The notes under the pieces: model-generated
The model's database searches: none
Told to the model about the DNA's origin: nothing
What the model saw: only the letters and a program-made list of their open reading frames with translations
Part shown: piece by piece, positions 51,330 through 61,951 of the stretch
Numbering within the stretch: position 1 is the stretch's first letter
How the letters are laid out: every line of letters begins with the position of its first letter
DNA from: Paenibacillus xylanexedens
GTDB lineage: Bacteria; Bacillota; Bacilli; Paenibacillales; Paenibacillaceae
Direction: 5' to 3'
DNA: 64,000 bases
Assembly: GCF_001908275.1 (NCBI RefSeq)
Contig: NZ_CP018620.1
Location: forward strand, 4,960,001 to 5,024,000
Position numbers and translations under genes: made by a program

Positions 51330-51995
51330 TTATTGTACTGTTTTTTTCCAGTCCGCTGCAAATTTGTCCATACCTTGATCTGTCAGCGGGTGTTTGGAGA
51401 TCTGTTCAATGACGGAGAATGGAACAGTAGCAATATGTGCTCCAGCCATCGCTACACGTGTAACGTGATCCGGATGTCTTACAGAAGCCGCAATAATCTG
51501 TGCATCCAGGTTATGTGTACGGAACAATTCAGCAATTTTGGTAACCAATTGTACGCCATCCTCGGAGATATCATCAAGACGTCCCAGGAATGGGGATACA
51601 TATGTCGCACCAGCACGAGCAGCCAGGAGCGCCTGGTTCACAGTGAAGATCAACGTTACGTTGGTTTTCACACCTTTTTTGGTCAAGTAACGGCAAGCTT
51701 CAAGTCCTGCAAGTGTCATTGGCAATTTAATCGTGATGTTTTTGTCGCTGTTGTTAATTTTGATCAATTCGTCTGCTTGCGCGATCATTTCTTCAGCAGT
51801 AAGGGCATCTGGTGTCACTTCCGCAGAAACGGACTCCACTTCAGGTACCAAACGCAAGATTTCTTCAATACGATCTTCGAATTTCACGCCCTCTTTGGCT
51901 ACCAAAGATGGGTTTGTTGTTACGCCAGATAATACGCCGATTTTGTATGCTTTTTGGATATCTTCCACGTTAGCTGTATCGATAAAAAATTTCAT
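51330..51995 (-). CDS. tal: Transaldolase, small MipB/TalC type, 221 aa
   Basis: It begins [13 protein letters not shown] and has the motifs [13 protein letters not shown] and NITIKLPMT (Schiff-base lysine), followed by [19 protein letters not shown]. This is the short transaldolase/fructose-6-phosphate aldolase family; in Gram-positives it usually acts as transaldolase. It links the pentose phosphate pathway with glycolysis. GGAGG precedes ATG. It sits between zwf and gnd, with 36 bases after zwf, supporting the pathway assignment. Confidence 0.93.
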   Translation of the reverse strand: MKFFIDTANVEDIQKAYKIGVLSGVTTNPSLVAKEGVKFEDRIEEILRLVPEVESVSAEVTPDALTAEEMIAQADELIKINNSDKNITIKLPMTLAGLEACRYLTKKGVKTNVTLIFTVNQALLAARAGATYVSPFLGRLDDISEDGVQLVTKIAELFRTHNLDAQIIAASVRHPDHVTRVAMAGAHIATVPFSVIEQISKHPLTDQGMDKFAADWKKTVQ

Positions 51996-52031
51996 GATTA
52001 AATTACCTCCAGATATATTTTTTATTTTGGT

Positions 52032-53555
52032 TTAGAGATTCGCATTAACCGCCAAAGGTATGCTATTTGTAACTACAGACTCCTGATCCGCCGGCTCATC
52101 AAACCACCAGTGGTGACCTTCTTCTTCAAGCATAACATCTGATTCAGCCGGTCCATAGCTACCCGCAGGATACAGGTGAAGTGGCAACAGATTTTCCTGG
52201 AATGCATCCAGAATTGGTTGCACCCACGCCCATGACAATTCTACTTCATCCCAGTGGGCAAAGAAAGTTGGATCACCCAGCAAAGCATCACGAATCAGAT
52301 TCTCGTAAGCTTCCGCGAGGTCACCTTTATCCGGAGAAAGATCGATGTGAACCGGTTTGAATTCACCTTTATTCTCAGGATCACTTGCATTCAGTTGCAA
52401 TGTCATGCTCTGATCCGGACTCATCTCAATGACGAGCAGGTTTGGCTTGGAACCTTTGTTTTTCAGCACATTTGTCTGTCCTGAAGGTTCTTTGAATTCA
52501 ATCACGATACGTGTTGATTTCTCCTTCATTCTTTTACCCGTGCGAATGTAAAACGGAACACCACGCCAGAAGAAATCATCAATTTGCAATTTGGCAGCAA
52601 TGAATGTGTCATTCATCGTATTCTCGGCTACACCCGGTTCAGCAGTATACGCATTTACCGGTTTACCTTGAATGTTGCCTTCTGCATACTGTCCACGGAT
52701 GATGTTTGCGCCCACAGTTTGTTTTTGTAACGGCTGGATCGATTCCATAATGTGCTTTTTCTTCAATCCAACTTTTTCGGAAGTACTGTTGTATGGAAGC
52801 TGAATCGCCATCATCATGAGCAATTGCAACATATGATTCTGGAACATGTCTCGCACTGCACCAACATGATCATAATAGGATGCACGTTCTTCGACACCTA
52901 CAGTCTCATTCGCCGTAATTTGCACATTGGAGATGTAACGGTTGTTCCATAACGCCTTCATGATTGGGTTACTCTGATGCAACGTCTCCAGACGCTGTAC
53001 CATCGGTTTACCCAAATAGTGGTCAATCCGATAAATCTCTTCCTCCGTGAACGATTCGCTTAATTTGCGATTAAGGTCTCGGGCGGATTGTAGATCGTGA
53101 CCAAATGGCTTCTCGATGACGAGACGTTTCCAGCCCTCTGTGGAACCCAGTCCACTTTCTTGAATGTTCTCGGCAATCGGTTCGAAGAATTCCGGACCAA
53201 CCGAGAGATAAAATAAGCGATTGGACGGAATGCCAAGCTCAGCTTCTCTTTGTTCAACTAATCCCAACAGCTTTATATAATCTTCCTTATGGCTTATATT
53301 CAATACACTGTAGCGGAAAGCTTTCACAAATGACTTCACAACTTCAGGATCAGCCTGGCGTCTGGAAAATTCATTTAATGATTTTTCCACTTGTGCCTGA
53401 AAGAATTCATCAGACCAATCTCTACGCCCCAGACCAATCAATGAGAAGGTTTCAGGAAGCTTCTGCTCAAGATATAAGTTATATAAGGCAGGATATATTT
53501 TTCTTTTGGCTAAATCGCCAGTAGCACCAAATAAAACAATGGTAGTTGGTTCCAT
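52032..53555 (-). CDS. zwf: Glucose-6-phosphate 1-dehydrogenase, 507 aa
   Basis: First enzyme of the oxidative pentose phosphate pathway, producing NADPH. Motifs are the dinucleotide-binding FGATGDLAKRKIYPAL, the substrate/active-site RIDHYLGKPMVQ with its His/Lys, and VIEKPFGHD. Normal family length. AAGGAGAA precedes ATG. It is the first gene of the zwf-tal-gnd operon, divergent from a LysR regulator across a 112-base gap that carries a dyad. Confidence 0.96.
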   Translation of the reverse strand: MEPTTIVLFGATGDLAKRKIYPALYNLYLEQKLPETFSLIGLGRRDWSDEFFQAQVEKSLNEFSRRQADPEVVKSFVKAFRYSVLNISHKEDYIKLLGLVEQREAELGIPSNRLFYLSVGPEFFEPIAENIQESGLGSTEGWKRLVIEKPFGHDLQSARDLNRKLSESFTEEEIYRIDHYLGKPMVQRLETLHQSNPIMKALWNNRYISNVQITANETVGVEERASYYDHVGAVRDMFQNHMLQLLMMMAIQLPYNSTSEKVGLKKKHIMESIQPLQKQTVGANIIRGQYAEGNIQGKPVNAYTAEPGVAENTMNDTFIAAKLQIDDFFWRGVPFYIRTGKRMKEKSTRIVIEFKEPSGQTNVLKNKGSKPNLLVIEMSPDQSMTLQLNASDPENKGEFKPVHIDLSPDKGDLAEAYENLIRDALLGDPTFFAHWDEVELSWAWVQPILDAFQENLLPLHLYPAGSYGPAESDVMLEEEGHHWWFDEPADQESVVTNSIPLAVNANL

Positions 53556-53603
53556 CTCACCGTTCTCCTTCCAAGTAACTCTGGTTTCTTTGTTGTAGTT
53601 ACA

Positions 53604-53626
53604 CTATAATACGTTTTATAGCTATA
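53604..53626. promoter_or_regulatory. Dyads between zwf and lysR, candidate LysR operator
   Basis: The dyad CTATAA-N6-TTATAG (53604-53621) overlaps a second palindrome, TATAGCTATA (53617-53626). Both lie centrally in the divergent intergenic region, where LysR-type regulators usually bind. TATAAT at 53605-53610 could also be a plus-strand -10. Confidence 0.4.
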
Positions 53627-53667
53627 CAAGTAATTAATATATTTCACAGGAGCTATAGACCACATCT

Positions 53668-54552
53668 ATGACAACAAATTACGAACTATATAAAGTCTTT
53701 TACTGGGCCGCCAAAACGGGAAGTTTGACACAGGCTGCGAAAGCACTGTATATCACTCAACCCAGCGTCAGTCATGCCATTAAGCAATTGGAAGAGAGCT
53801 TTGGTCTGACCTTGTTTTATCGAAATTCCAAGGGTGTAGCGTTGACACAGGAAGGTGCCAGTCTATACTCCTATATTGAACAATCCCAGATTCTGATCTC
53901 ACTTGCAGAAGAAAAAATGGCCGCACTGAAGAATCTCGACAATGGTGAATTGAGAATTGGTGGCAGTGACTCCCTGTTCAAGCATTACATGCTGGCGTAT
54001 CTAGAGGAATTCCACACCTTGTACCCTAACATCAAGCTACATCTGAGTCATGGAACTACGCCGGAAGTGATTACCTTTCTGAAAGAAGGAAAGATTGATC
54101 TTGGTGTTGTTCGGATGCCCATTGTTGATCCACAGCTAGAAGTCAGGGAAAGTATTCAGTTGAAGGACTGTTTTGTAGCTGGGGAACGTTATGCTCAGTT
54201 GAAAGGTAAAGTCATGACACTTGAGATGCTTCTGGAGCATCAACTGATCCTCTTCTCCCGGAACAGCCGGGTTCGTATGGCTATAACCGAGTTGTTTAAC
54301 AGCTATAATTACACGTTGAAACCTGAGATTGAGGTTGGTAGCGTTGATCTGTTGATTGAGTTTGCGCGTCGAGGACTGGGGATTTCCTATGTCACACGTG
54401 AGTTTATCTCCAAAGAGCTGGAGGAAGGTTCTCTCTTCGAAATTCAGCTTGATGTCCCGCTCCCCCCTTCCCATGTGGGGATTATGACCAAGCGTAATAT
54501 GCCGATTTCTCTGGCAGCCAACCGGTTTATGGATCTCATTTTCAAATCCTGA
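53668..54552 (+). CDS. LysR-family transcriptional regulator, 294 aa
   Basis: The N-terminal winged helix-turn-helix (about 1-60) reads FYWAAKTGSLTQAAKALYIT and QPSVSHAIKQLEESFG. A linker helix and a substrate-binding domain (about 90-290) follow. An AGGAG lies 14 bases before ATG, somewhat distant, but the ATG gives the standard family N-terminus. It is divergent from zwf, so control of the pentose phosphate operon is plausible but inferred from position only. The effector is unknown. Confidence 0.9.
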   Translation: MTTNYELYKVFYWAAKTGSLTQAAKALYITQPSVSHAIKQLEESFGLTLFYRNSKGVALTQEGASLYSYIEQSQILISLAEEKMAALKNLDNGELRIGGSDSLFKHYMLAYLEEFHTLYPNIKLHLSHGTTPEVITFLKEGKIDLGVVRMPIVDPQLEVRESIQLKDCFVAGERYAQLKGKVMTLEMLLEHQLILFSRNSRVRMAITELFNSYNYTLKPEIEVGSVDLLIEFARRGLGISYVTREFISKELEEGSLFEIQLDVPLPPSHVGIMTKRNMPISLAANRFMDLIFKS

Positions 54553-54579
54553 GTGGTCACAATGTCAAAAGGTACAATG

Positions 54580-54617
54580 AAGAGCCCCACCATCCAGTTA
54601 TGGATGATGAGGCTCTT
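54580..54617. terminator. Terminator between lysR and cheA
   Basis: The stem AAGAGCC with GGCTCTT has inner CCATCC/GGATG pairing. It lies between two convergent genes, 27 bases after lysR and 33 after cheA. T-tracts are short on both sides. Confidence 0.7.
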
Positions 54618-54650
54618 TGGTCTGCATAATGTTTGTGTATATCTTAACGA

Positions 54651-56666
54651 TTAAAGACTCACCAGATAGGACGCGTCCAATATAAGGGCAACCTTACCAT
54701 TACCAAGGATCGTTGCGCCAGATAGATGGTTCATCGCTCCCAGATACGTACCTAGCGTTTTAATAACGACTTCCTGATTTCCTATAATCTCATCTACTGC
54801 GTAAGCTGCAATTTTATCAACGGAACGCACGATCACCAGTGGAATGGTTTTGGATTTACGGTCTGTTCGTGGATAGTTGAGCCTGTCGCACAATCGGTGA
54901 AAAGGTACAATTCGTCCATGATTCAGGATCGCTTGTTGCCCCTGAATCATCTGAATATCTTCAGGTGAAATTCGAACAATCTCAGCAACATTATACATCG
55001 GCAAGATCAGAACACGACCCGATACTTTGACTAACAGACCTTTAATAATCGCCAATGTGAGTGGTAGACGAATCGTAAACGTGGTACCCACACCAACCTC
55101 CGTATCAATATCAATGATACCGTTGAGTCGCCCAATCTGACTACGCACGATGTCCATTCCAACACCACGTCCTGATACTTCACTGACAGAAGAAGCTGTG
55201 GAGAAACCGGGCTCAAATATGAGATGGACAGCTTCTTCTGTTGTTAGGCGTGCAGCCTGTTCCTCACTAATGATACCTTTGCCCAAGGCGGAAGCTTTAA
55301 TCTTCTCACCATCGATACCTTTGCCATCATCCGAATAACGAATGACAACATGATTTTCTTCATGAAATGAAGTTAAGGTAATACGTCCTTTGGACGGCTT
55401 GCCGAGTTCCGCTCGAACCTCTGCACTTTCAATGCCATGATCTGCACTGTTGCGGATGAGATGGATCAGCGGGTCACTCAATTCTTCAATAATCATCCGA
55501 TCAAGCTCGGTCTCTCCACCTTGAATAACCAGTTCCAGATCCTTACCCAGCTTCTGTGATAGGTCACGAACCAATCTCGGGAAGCGACTGAATAGTTGAT
55601 CAATGGGTAACATCCGTGTCTTCATTACACCTTCTTGAAGTTCCTTGATCACCCTGCCCATATGATCGGATACACCACTAATACTCCGGATGAGTGTTGA
55701 AGACTCCTTACGCGCACCCGATCCACTCAGATCTGCAAGGGATGTTTGATCAATTAACAGTTCACCGACCAAATTCATCAAATGGTCCAGACGTTCAACA
55801 CTCACACGAACCGTAGGTTGAGCCGTTTTCACTTTCTCTTCCGGACCAGTTGTAGCTGCGGTAGTCACGCTTGGTTTCGTTTGCTCTGTTTCAGAGATTA
55901 ATTCAAGTGGTGCAGACGTCGCTGCAACCTCATTGGATTCCAGCAGATATGGATCAATCTCCAGCATATGAATATCCGAGTCTGAAGACAGCTCTGCCTT
56001 AAGCTGCTGTGGGTCCTTCGACGTTGCTACGATGATGATGAACTGACCATAATGATCATCTTCATTCTGCGCGCCCGGTTGGCTCTCCATGAGCGATGTA
56101 GCGACAACCGTACCACAGATGTCCTCAATGCGTTGTCGTAAAATATGATATCTGGCCGCTTTCATCATGCACTTCTGCTCCAGCACAACATGAATGGACA
56201 TTAACTGCTTGCCTGACACAATAGCTACCTGTGCCATAATCGACTCTAATGGTTGCAATTGAGGTATTTTAAGTTGCCCGACTACTGTCGGGGTCTGAAT
56301 TAAATCCTTTATTTCTCGTACTACCGCTCGAAAGTCTGCATAGGCTTCCCCACGGATGTACTGATCACGAAGCACCTTCATGGCGTCCAAAGAGCGGAAC
56401 AACGTATCAATTAGCTCCGAATTCATCTCCGGTTTTTTCTCCCGGACCCATTCAAGAGCATACTCCACTTCATGCGTGAGGTCGCTTAATTCACGGAAAT
56501 CCATTGTGGATGCCGATCCCTTGATGGTATGAGCTGCCCGAAACAGCGTCTGAACCAGTTCTACAGAAGGCGAAAGCTCCAATGCCAATAAAGACTGATC
56601 CATACGTTCCAGTTGATCATTCAGTTCTTCGATAAAGATGTCACGGTAGGCAGACAAATCCATCAT
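54651..56666 (-). CDS. cheA: Chemotaxis histidine kinase CheA-like, 671 aa
   Basis: Domains are HPt with phospho-acceptor His46 (RAAHTIKGSAS); a P2-like response-regulator-binding region (about 155-245, KCMMKAARYHIL); a dimerisation segment (about 290-350, VERLDHLMNLVGELLI); an ATP-binding domain with HLIRNSADHGIE, DDGKGID and GRGVGMDIVRSQIG; and a C-terminal CheW-like domain. GGAGG precedes ATG. It follows cheW by 14 bases in an mcp-cheW-cheA operon. No CheY, CheB or CheR is encoded nearby, so output depends on a response regulator elsewhere. Confidence 0.92.
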   Translation of the reverse strand: MMDLSAYRDIFIEELNDQLERMDQSLLALELSPSVELVQTLFRAAHTIKGSASTMDFRELSDLTHEVEYALEWVREKKPEMNSELIDTLFRSLDAMKVLRDQYIRGEAYADFRAVVREIKDLIQTPTVVGQLKIPQLQPLESIMAQVAIVSGKQLMSIHVVLEQKCMMKAARYHILRQRIEDICGTVVATSLMESQPGAQNEDDHYGQFIIIVATSKDPQQLKAELSSDSDIHMLEIDPYLLESNEVAATSAPLELISETEQTKPSVTTAATTGPEEKVKTAQPTVRVSVERLDHLMNLVGELLIDQTSLADLSGSGARKESSTLIRSISGVSDHMGRVIKELQEGVMKTRMLPIDQLFSRFPRLVRDLSQKLGKDLELVIQGGETELDRMIIEELSDPLIHLIRNSADHGIESAEVRAELGKPSKGRITLTSFHEENHVVIRYSDDGKGIDGEKIKASALGKGIISEEQAARLTTEEAVHLIFEPGFSTASSVSEVSGRGVGMDIVRSQIGRLNGIIDIDTEVGVGTTFTIRLPLTLAIIKGLLVKVSGRVLILPMYNVAEIVRISPEDIQMIQGQQAILNHGRIVPFHRLCDRLNYPRTDRKSKTIPLVIVRSVDKIAAYAVDEIIGNQEVVIKTLGTYLGAMNHLSGATILGNGKVALILDASYLVSL

Positions 56667-56680
56667 TCGTATATACCTCC

Positions 56681-57106
56681 CTAACCGCCCAATATTTCGT
56701 CCAGTTTCAAAATGCCCACAAGCTTGTCTTCCTGTTGACCCACACCATGGAATAAACCTTCACGGTTACGACCATATCCGCCGGTTGGCGGATGTATTTC
56801 CGAATATGTGGTTACCTTGTTCACGCGATCCACGATCAAGCCAATATATTCTTCCTGATGCCGAACTACGATAATACGAGTCGCTCTGGTGTCCGGTTCA
56901 TCCGGCATACCCAGCAGGTTCCGCAGACTCATCACACATACAACCTTGCCACGCAGATTAACTACCCCTTTAATCTCTGGGCGGCTGAATGGGATATCTG
57001 TGATGCTGAGCATTTTAATGATTTCGTGAATTTCTTCTATTCGAATGGCGCAAGTCTCTGCACCTACAGACAGTTCAATATATTGTTCCTTCTGAAGTGA
57101 AGACAT
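56681..57106 (-). CDS. cheW: Chemotaxis coupling protein CheW, 141 aa
   Basis: Single CheW domain coupling receptor to CheA. Typical strands are YIELSVGAETCAIRIEEIHEII, then RPEIKGVVNLRGKVVCVMSL and IIVVRHQEEYIGLIVDRV. Normal length. GAGGG precedes ATG. It lies 24 bases after the receptor gene and 14 before cheA, so the three are translated from one transcript. Confidence 0.93.
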   Translation of the reverse strand: MSSLQKEQYIELSVGAETCAIRIEEIHEIIKMLSITDIPFSRPEIKGVVNLRGKVVCVMSLRNLLGMPDEPDTRATRIIVVRHQEEYIGLIVDRVNKVTTYSEIHPPTGGYGRNREGLFHGVGQQEDKLVGILKLDEILGG

Positions 57107-57130
57107 CGATTCACCCTCAATTCAATTTTT

Positions 57131-58720
57131 TTAATTTGTTTTGAAGGCAGCTGCAGAATTCGCCAGCTCTTCCGCCAGATGTGCCAAAGACTGGCAGGTT
57201 GCCGCAGTCTCTTCTGACGCAGCCGCAGATTCCTCACTGGAAGCTGAGATGGATTCAACAGAACTCATCACTTCTGCCGCTTGAGCCGCCTCTTCCTCAC
57301 ATGCAGCTGCGATTTCGTTTACTTTCTGCGAGGAGTTATTGACCATATCAATAATCTGATCAAACGCCTGTCCAGTCATGGAAGACTGCTCAACACTGGC
57401 TGCTACGGCTTGCACACTTTGTCTCGTATTTTCCTGCATTGCTTTGATGATGGCTGTAATTTCTTTGGTCGCCTCACCACTTCGTTCGGCAAGCTTCCGG
57501 ACTTCATCTGCTACTACGGCGAATCCTCGCCCTTGTTCTCCCGCACGTGCCGCTTCAATTGCAGCATTCAGCGCAAGCAGATTGGTCTGCTCAGCAATAT
57601 CGTCAATCACTTCAATGATGTCACCAATTTTACGAGAATCATCTTCAAGCTTGGTCATTTTTGTATTAACAGCTTGCATACCTTCCAATGAAGTCTGTAC
57701 AACAAGTCCACCTTCACGAGCAGTCTTCACCGTATCGTTGGACAGTTCAGCCGCTTCTTCCGCGCTTGCAGCGACGGAGTTAATGGCAAGTGAAAGCTCC
57801 TTGAACAATTCGGAGATATTTCCCGCCTCACTGGATTGGCTTGTGCTGGTGCTCGCAATTTCCTGTGTGCTGGCTGAGATCTGTTCCGAAGAAGCAGCAA
57901 CACTTTGGGAGTTCATCACGATATTGTTAATTAACTCTTTCAGATTATCGACCATCCGATTCAGTGCCGCGGCTAGTTGACCCACTTCATCTTTGCTGGA
58001 GATGTCTGACTTAAGGGTAAGATTTCCGTTGGCAACTTCCGTAGCTAGACCCAGCATGGCCATGAGTGGCTTCGAAATGGAGCGAGAGATGATATATCCA
58101 ATGAGGATACTGAAGAGTACGGATAGAACTACAAGAATTATCGTTACTTTAAATGCTTGTGAATAGGCAGCCTGAGATTGTATATTCGCCTGTTCAGCCA
58201 AACTTTCATTAAGGTCGATTAAGTTGGTAAGGAGCTCAACAATTTTGTCCCCTTGTGGTTTAAGCTCAATTTTAAGGTAGGTATTAAAGGCACTTTGATC
58301 ATCTGCGACAGCCAGATTAGTTGCTCGTTCAAACATTGTTAAATAACCTGGATATTCCGCATCAAAATTACGGAGTAACTCTATTTCTTCAGGGGTTGTT
58401 GCAAGCGGACGATAGATGGTCAGGCGATCATTCACACTCTGACGGATCGAAGCGATGTTCTCCGTGATCCGAATTTTTTCGGTTTCTACGGTTTCGAAGC
58501 TCAAATCACGCACGTTCACACGCATTCTTTGATAATCAATCTGAGCAGAGGATAATTCTTTGACAGAGATTAGATTGTTGTTATACATCTCTTGCATTCG
58601 TTCATTCGTACTTCTCAATGTTACTACAGAGTAGACGCCAAGCCCCGCTAGGATTATCGACACAATTAAAAACGCTGAGATAATCTTTGTTGCTGTTTTC
58701 AAATTTCCAAACCACTTCAT
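57131..58720 (-). CDS. Methyl-accepting chemotaxis protein, 529 aa
   Basis: Transmembrane receptor. TM1 is about residues 12-33, followed by a four-helix-bundle-type extracellular sensor (about 35-185), TM2 (about 185-207, [20 protein letters not shown]), a HAMP domain, and a long coiled-coil signalling domain. The hairpin tip reads [19 protein letters not shown] and [18 protein letters not shown]. The start at 58720 has TAGGAGGAG upstream; the longer ORF adds an unlikely leader. The ligand is unknown. First gene of the mcp-cheW-cheA operon. Confidence 0.94.
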   Translation of the reverse strand: MKWFGNLKTATKIISAFLIVSIILAGLGVYSVVTLRSTNERMQEMYNNNLISVKELSSAQIDYQRMRVNVRDLSFETVETEKIRITENIASIRQSVNDRLTIYRPLATTPEEIELLRNFDAEYPGYLTMFERATNLAVADDQSAFNTYLKIELKPQGDKIVELLTNLIDLNESLAEQANIQSQAAYSQAFKVTIILVVLSVLFSILIGYIISRSISKPLMAMLGLATEVANGNLTLKSDISSKDEVGQLAAALNRMVDNLKELINNIVMNSQSVAASSEQISASTQEIASTSTSQSSEAGNISELFKELSLAINSVAASAEEAAELSNDTVKTAREGGLVVQTSLEGMQAVNTKMTKLEDDSRKIGDIIEVIDDIAEQTNLLALNAAIEAARAGEQGRGFAVVADEVRKLAERSGEATKEITAIIKAMQENTRQSVQAVAASVEQSSMTGQAFDQIIDMVNNSSQKVNEIAAACEEEAAQAAEVMSSVESISASSEESAAASEETAATCQSLAHLAEELANSAAAFKTN

Positions 58721-59267
58721 GTAATCTCCTCCTAGGCATCGTAGTGTCCAGTTATGTATATAACGCTTGGTAAACCCTTCTCTAGTTCGCGCTCCAGACA
58801 ACTTACGATCTATTTCGACATAAATATATTAAAACTGAATAGGAGATTTTTATTTCTATAAATTTGCACTATTATGAATTTTTATTTCAGATATAAAGAA
58901 TCTTCTTTTTAATATAATTTATACTTTTTACCTATTAAATTGATTTTTCCATTTACATATATACGTATAATCAATATTCTTCATTGACTTACACATACAT
59001 CTCCATACAAAATTTCATGTGACATGGTCTTCTTATATTTACATAAGAAGTTGTATAGTTCTTACGTCTAACAAATATCATTTTTGATGCAAAAAAATTA
59101 TGTATTTTGCTGTACACACTCAACATTTCAAGACTTAAGTCTAATAAATCCTTACTCATACTGAGTCCATTTTCCCATAAAAAAACCAAACCCGAATCAA
59201 CAAAGTTTGGTTTTGAAGCGAAAAAATACACTTTAAATTAACACAAAATCCATTTAAAACTAATCAC
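58721..59267. other. AT-rich intergenic region upstream of the chemosensory operon
   Basis: About 550 bases, strongly AT-rich. It holds the terminator at 59178-59214 and presumably the promoter of the mcp operon, which I cannot place. An 80-codon minus-strand ORF (58989-59231) overlaps the terminator and has no ribosome site, so it is not called. Nothing else seen. Confidence 0.5.
59178..59214 (-). terminator. Terminator of the unknown gene at 59268
   Basis: A perfect ten-pair stem (AAAACCAAAC, 59182-59191, with GTTTGGTTTT, 59205-59214) is followed on the minus strand by a T run. It lies 54 bases after the gene's stop. Confidence 0.85.
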
Positions 59268-59948
59268 TTATGTGTTATATAACTGCTCCAGCTCCATTAA
59301 GCGGTCCTTAATCCTGTGCGGAATAATACCAAACAGATTATCCCACGTCATGAACATCTCCGGTTTTAGTAAATAATCTTCGAACTCCATGGTAGGTACA
59401 AACGCTTTGGTCTGCAGATAACGCTCCACCTGAGCATCGATCTGTTCATTTGTTTCAAAATAATCTTGAAACAACTCATTCACAAGTAGCCCATCACATC
59501 CAGCTTCGGCGCCTGCTGCACTATACAGGTTTGGCAATAACTCAAATACAACCGGAAGTGGTGAGAAAGCATGTTTGCCAGGCTGCGAGTACAGACATAC
59601 ATGATGTCCAACCACATTGACCCGTTCCTTCAACAATCCGCGCAGTACCTTCCCATGAAAGCTGGCTTCACAGTCCACTACCTCTCCGTCATGACCCACA
59701 TAAACCCATACATGCTCCATTTCATACAGATGTCCAATCTCATAATCCCACCAGATTGCATATTCAATTACATATTGTACTACCTCGGTCGGAAACTTAA
59801 TGTCCCTTCTGAACGATGGTGAAGGCCCAGATTGATGCAACACAGAAATGCCAACAAAATCAGGATAAAAGGGTTCGGCTCTGTCAAACATCAAAATAGG
59901 TGCATAACTCATTGCAGTTTCAAGCGTTTTCATTTCTGACATGTTCAT
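59268..59948 (-). CDS. Conserved-looking protein of unknown function, 226 aa
   Basis: Soluble, no signal peptide. The core reads YAIWWDYEIGHLYEMEHVWV, then DCEASFHGK and later HAFSP. A histidine- and aromatic-rich core of this type could bind metal or form an active site, but no family is recognised with confidence. GGAGG lies eight bases before ATG. It is a single-gene unit with its own terminator. Confidence 0.7.
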   Translation of the reverse strand: MNMSEMKTLETAMSYAPILMFDRAEPFYPDFVGISVLHQSGPSPSFRRDIKFPTEVVQYVIEYAIWWDYEIGHLYEMEHVWVYVGHDGEVVDCEASFHGKVLRGLLKERVNVVGHHVCLYSQPGKHAFSPLPVVFELLPNLYSAAGAEAGCDGLLVNELFQDYFETNEQIDAQVERYLQTKAFVPTMEFEDYLLKPEMFMTWDNLFGIIPHRIKDRLMELEQLYNT

Positions 59949-60057
59949 TCATGAGTCCTCCGTTTTGGTTGGATGTTCATACTATACTAACAGAGAACGT
60001 AACACACTGACTCAGGCATTTTGAATTTTTATCATACGATTATTACATTGACACATC

Positions 60058-60093
60058 AAAAAGCCTGCAACTGATATTCTCCAGTTACAGGCT
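60058..60093 (-). terminator. Terminator of the cupin gene
   Basis: The stem AGCCTGxAACTG with CAGTTxCAGGCT (one mismatch or wobble) is followed on the minus strand by TTTTTGATG. It lies 33 bases after the cupin stop. Confidence 0.85.
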
Positions 60094-60125
60094 GTGTACT
60101 TTGATAATGAATAAGGAATCTTGAC

Positions 60126-60722
60126 TTAAGATTTCAGCTTATTGGATGGTGACACGGACGTCTTGGAAGGTGAAGTCGATTGATCAGAAACCTGCGTATC
60201 ACACCCTATTGGAGGGCCCAGAATGGCATCATTTTTAATGGAAGCAACAGCTCTCGCATATGCCTCTTCATCCAAACAGTACGCGCGGTGAGCCACCTCC
60301 GGCGGTGTAGCTGCCAAGAAATCCGCTCCAAACACAATATCAGGCGTTGGTTGATCGAAGATAGTTAATACATATACATCATCTGTCTCAGCCACAAACC
60401 AGTGAAACCAGCCTTTCGGAAATACCACAACCTGACCTGGTTTCAGACGATATGTCAATCGTTCACGTGTAAACGGATTGAAGACTGACGCTGTAATTTC
60501 ACCGGTGATAACCACAACCATCTCCGTGACATTGGTGTGCCAGTGCGGCTGCACAATAATTCCTTTGCTTAAGTACACGTTGAAGAAACCATTCGCAATG
60601 GTCGGCAGCTGTTCTCCAAACAACTGGGTTATATAGTTGCGTGAATCCCTCTGATAGTTGACAACCGCATTGGAATCGGCAGCTAACGGAACATTCGGGG
60701 CTTGCAAAATCGGATTCATCAT
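60126..60722 (-). CDS. Single-domain cupin protein (oxalate decarboxylase/germin-like), 198 aa
   Basis: Cupin motif 1 is PHWHTNVTEMVVVITGE, with the His-His-Glu metal ligands, and motif 2 is PKGWFHWFV, with a further histidine. A metal-binding beta barrel of the germin/oxalate-decarboxylase kind is expected. Oxalate decarboxylases have two cupin domains and this has one, so the enzymatic activity is open. The C-terminal 25 residues are low-complexity Ser/Lys/Thr-rich. AAGGAGGAG precedes ATG. Transcribed alone. Confidence 0.85.
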   Translation of the reverse strand: MMNPILQAPNVPLAADSNAVVNYQRDSRNYITQLFGEQLPTIANGFFNVYLSKGIIVQPHWHTNVTEMVVVITGEITASVFNPFTRERLTYRLKPGQVVVFPKGWFHWFVAETDDVYVLTIFDQPTPDIVFGADFLAATPPEVAHRAYCLDEEAYARAVASIKNDAILGPPIGCDTQVSDQSTSPSKTSVSPSNKLKS

Positions 60723-60859
60723 ACGATCATTTCTCCTCCTTGGGCGTACATCTCATTGTTGTACTGTATGCCGGAGAATAGAAAGATAATACCGTTGACA
60801 CATGTTATATATTGTTTTGATCCTGAACTTTAGGTTTCTTAGAATCATGTATAAACAAA

Positions 60860-61816
<957 letters not shown>

Positions 61817-61864
61817 GTGGCTCCCTCTTTTCATCTTGAAATAGAAACGTTAACTAGATACGTA

Positions 61865-61878
61865 TGAACTTGAGTTCA
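61865..61878. promoter_or_regulatory. Inverted repeat upstream of the aldo/keto reductase
   Basis: TGAACTTGAGTTCA is a perfect dyad (TGAACT, two-base centre, AGTTCA) about 50 bases before the reductase start. A TAGAAT -10-like box abuts it on the minus strand. It is a candidate operator for the neighbouring XRE regulator. Confidence 0.4.
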
Positions 61879-61951
61879 TTCTATTTCACTCCCGAGGTCC
61901 CAACCACACTCTGTTTATGCTAGTAAAGAAATTACCAGTTTGATCAATTTT

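Noticed and set aside
49914..51932. A 672-codon plus-strand ORF opposite gnd and the transaldolase gene
   Set aside because: It is antisense to two clearly recognised enzymes, is Cys/Phe/Arg-rich with no family resemblance and has no ribosome site. It reflects codon bias of the real genes.
57281..57980. Two long plus-strand ORFs (136 and 200 codons) opposite the receptor gene
   Set aside because: Mirror frames of the repetitive Ala/Ser/Glu-rich signalling domain; no coding features of their own.
58989..59231. An 80-codon minus-strand ORF in the AT-rich gap
   Set aside because: It runs through a strong terminator, lacks a ribosome site and has no recognisable protein features.
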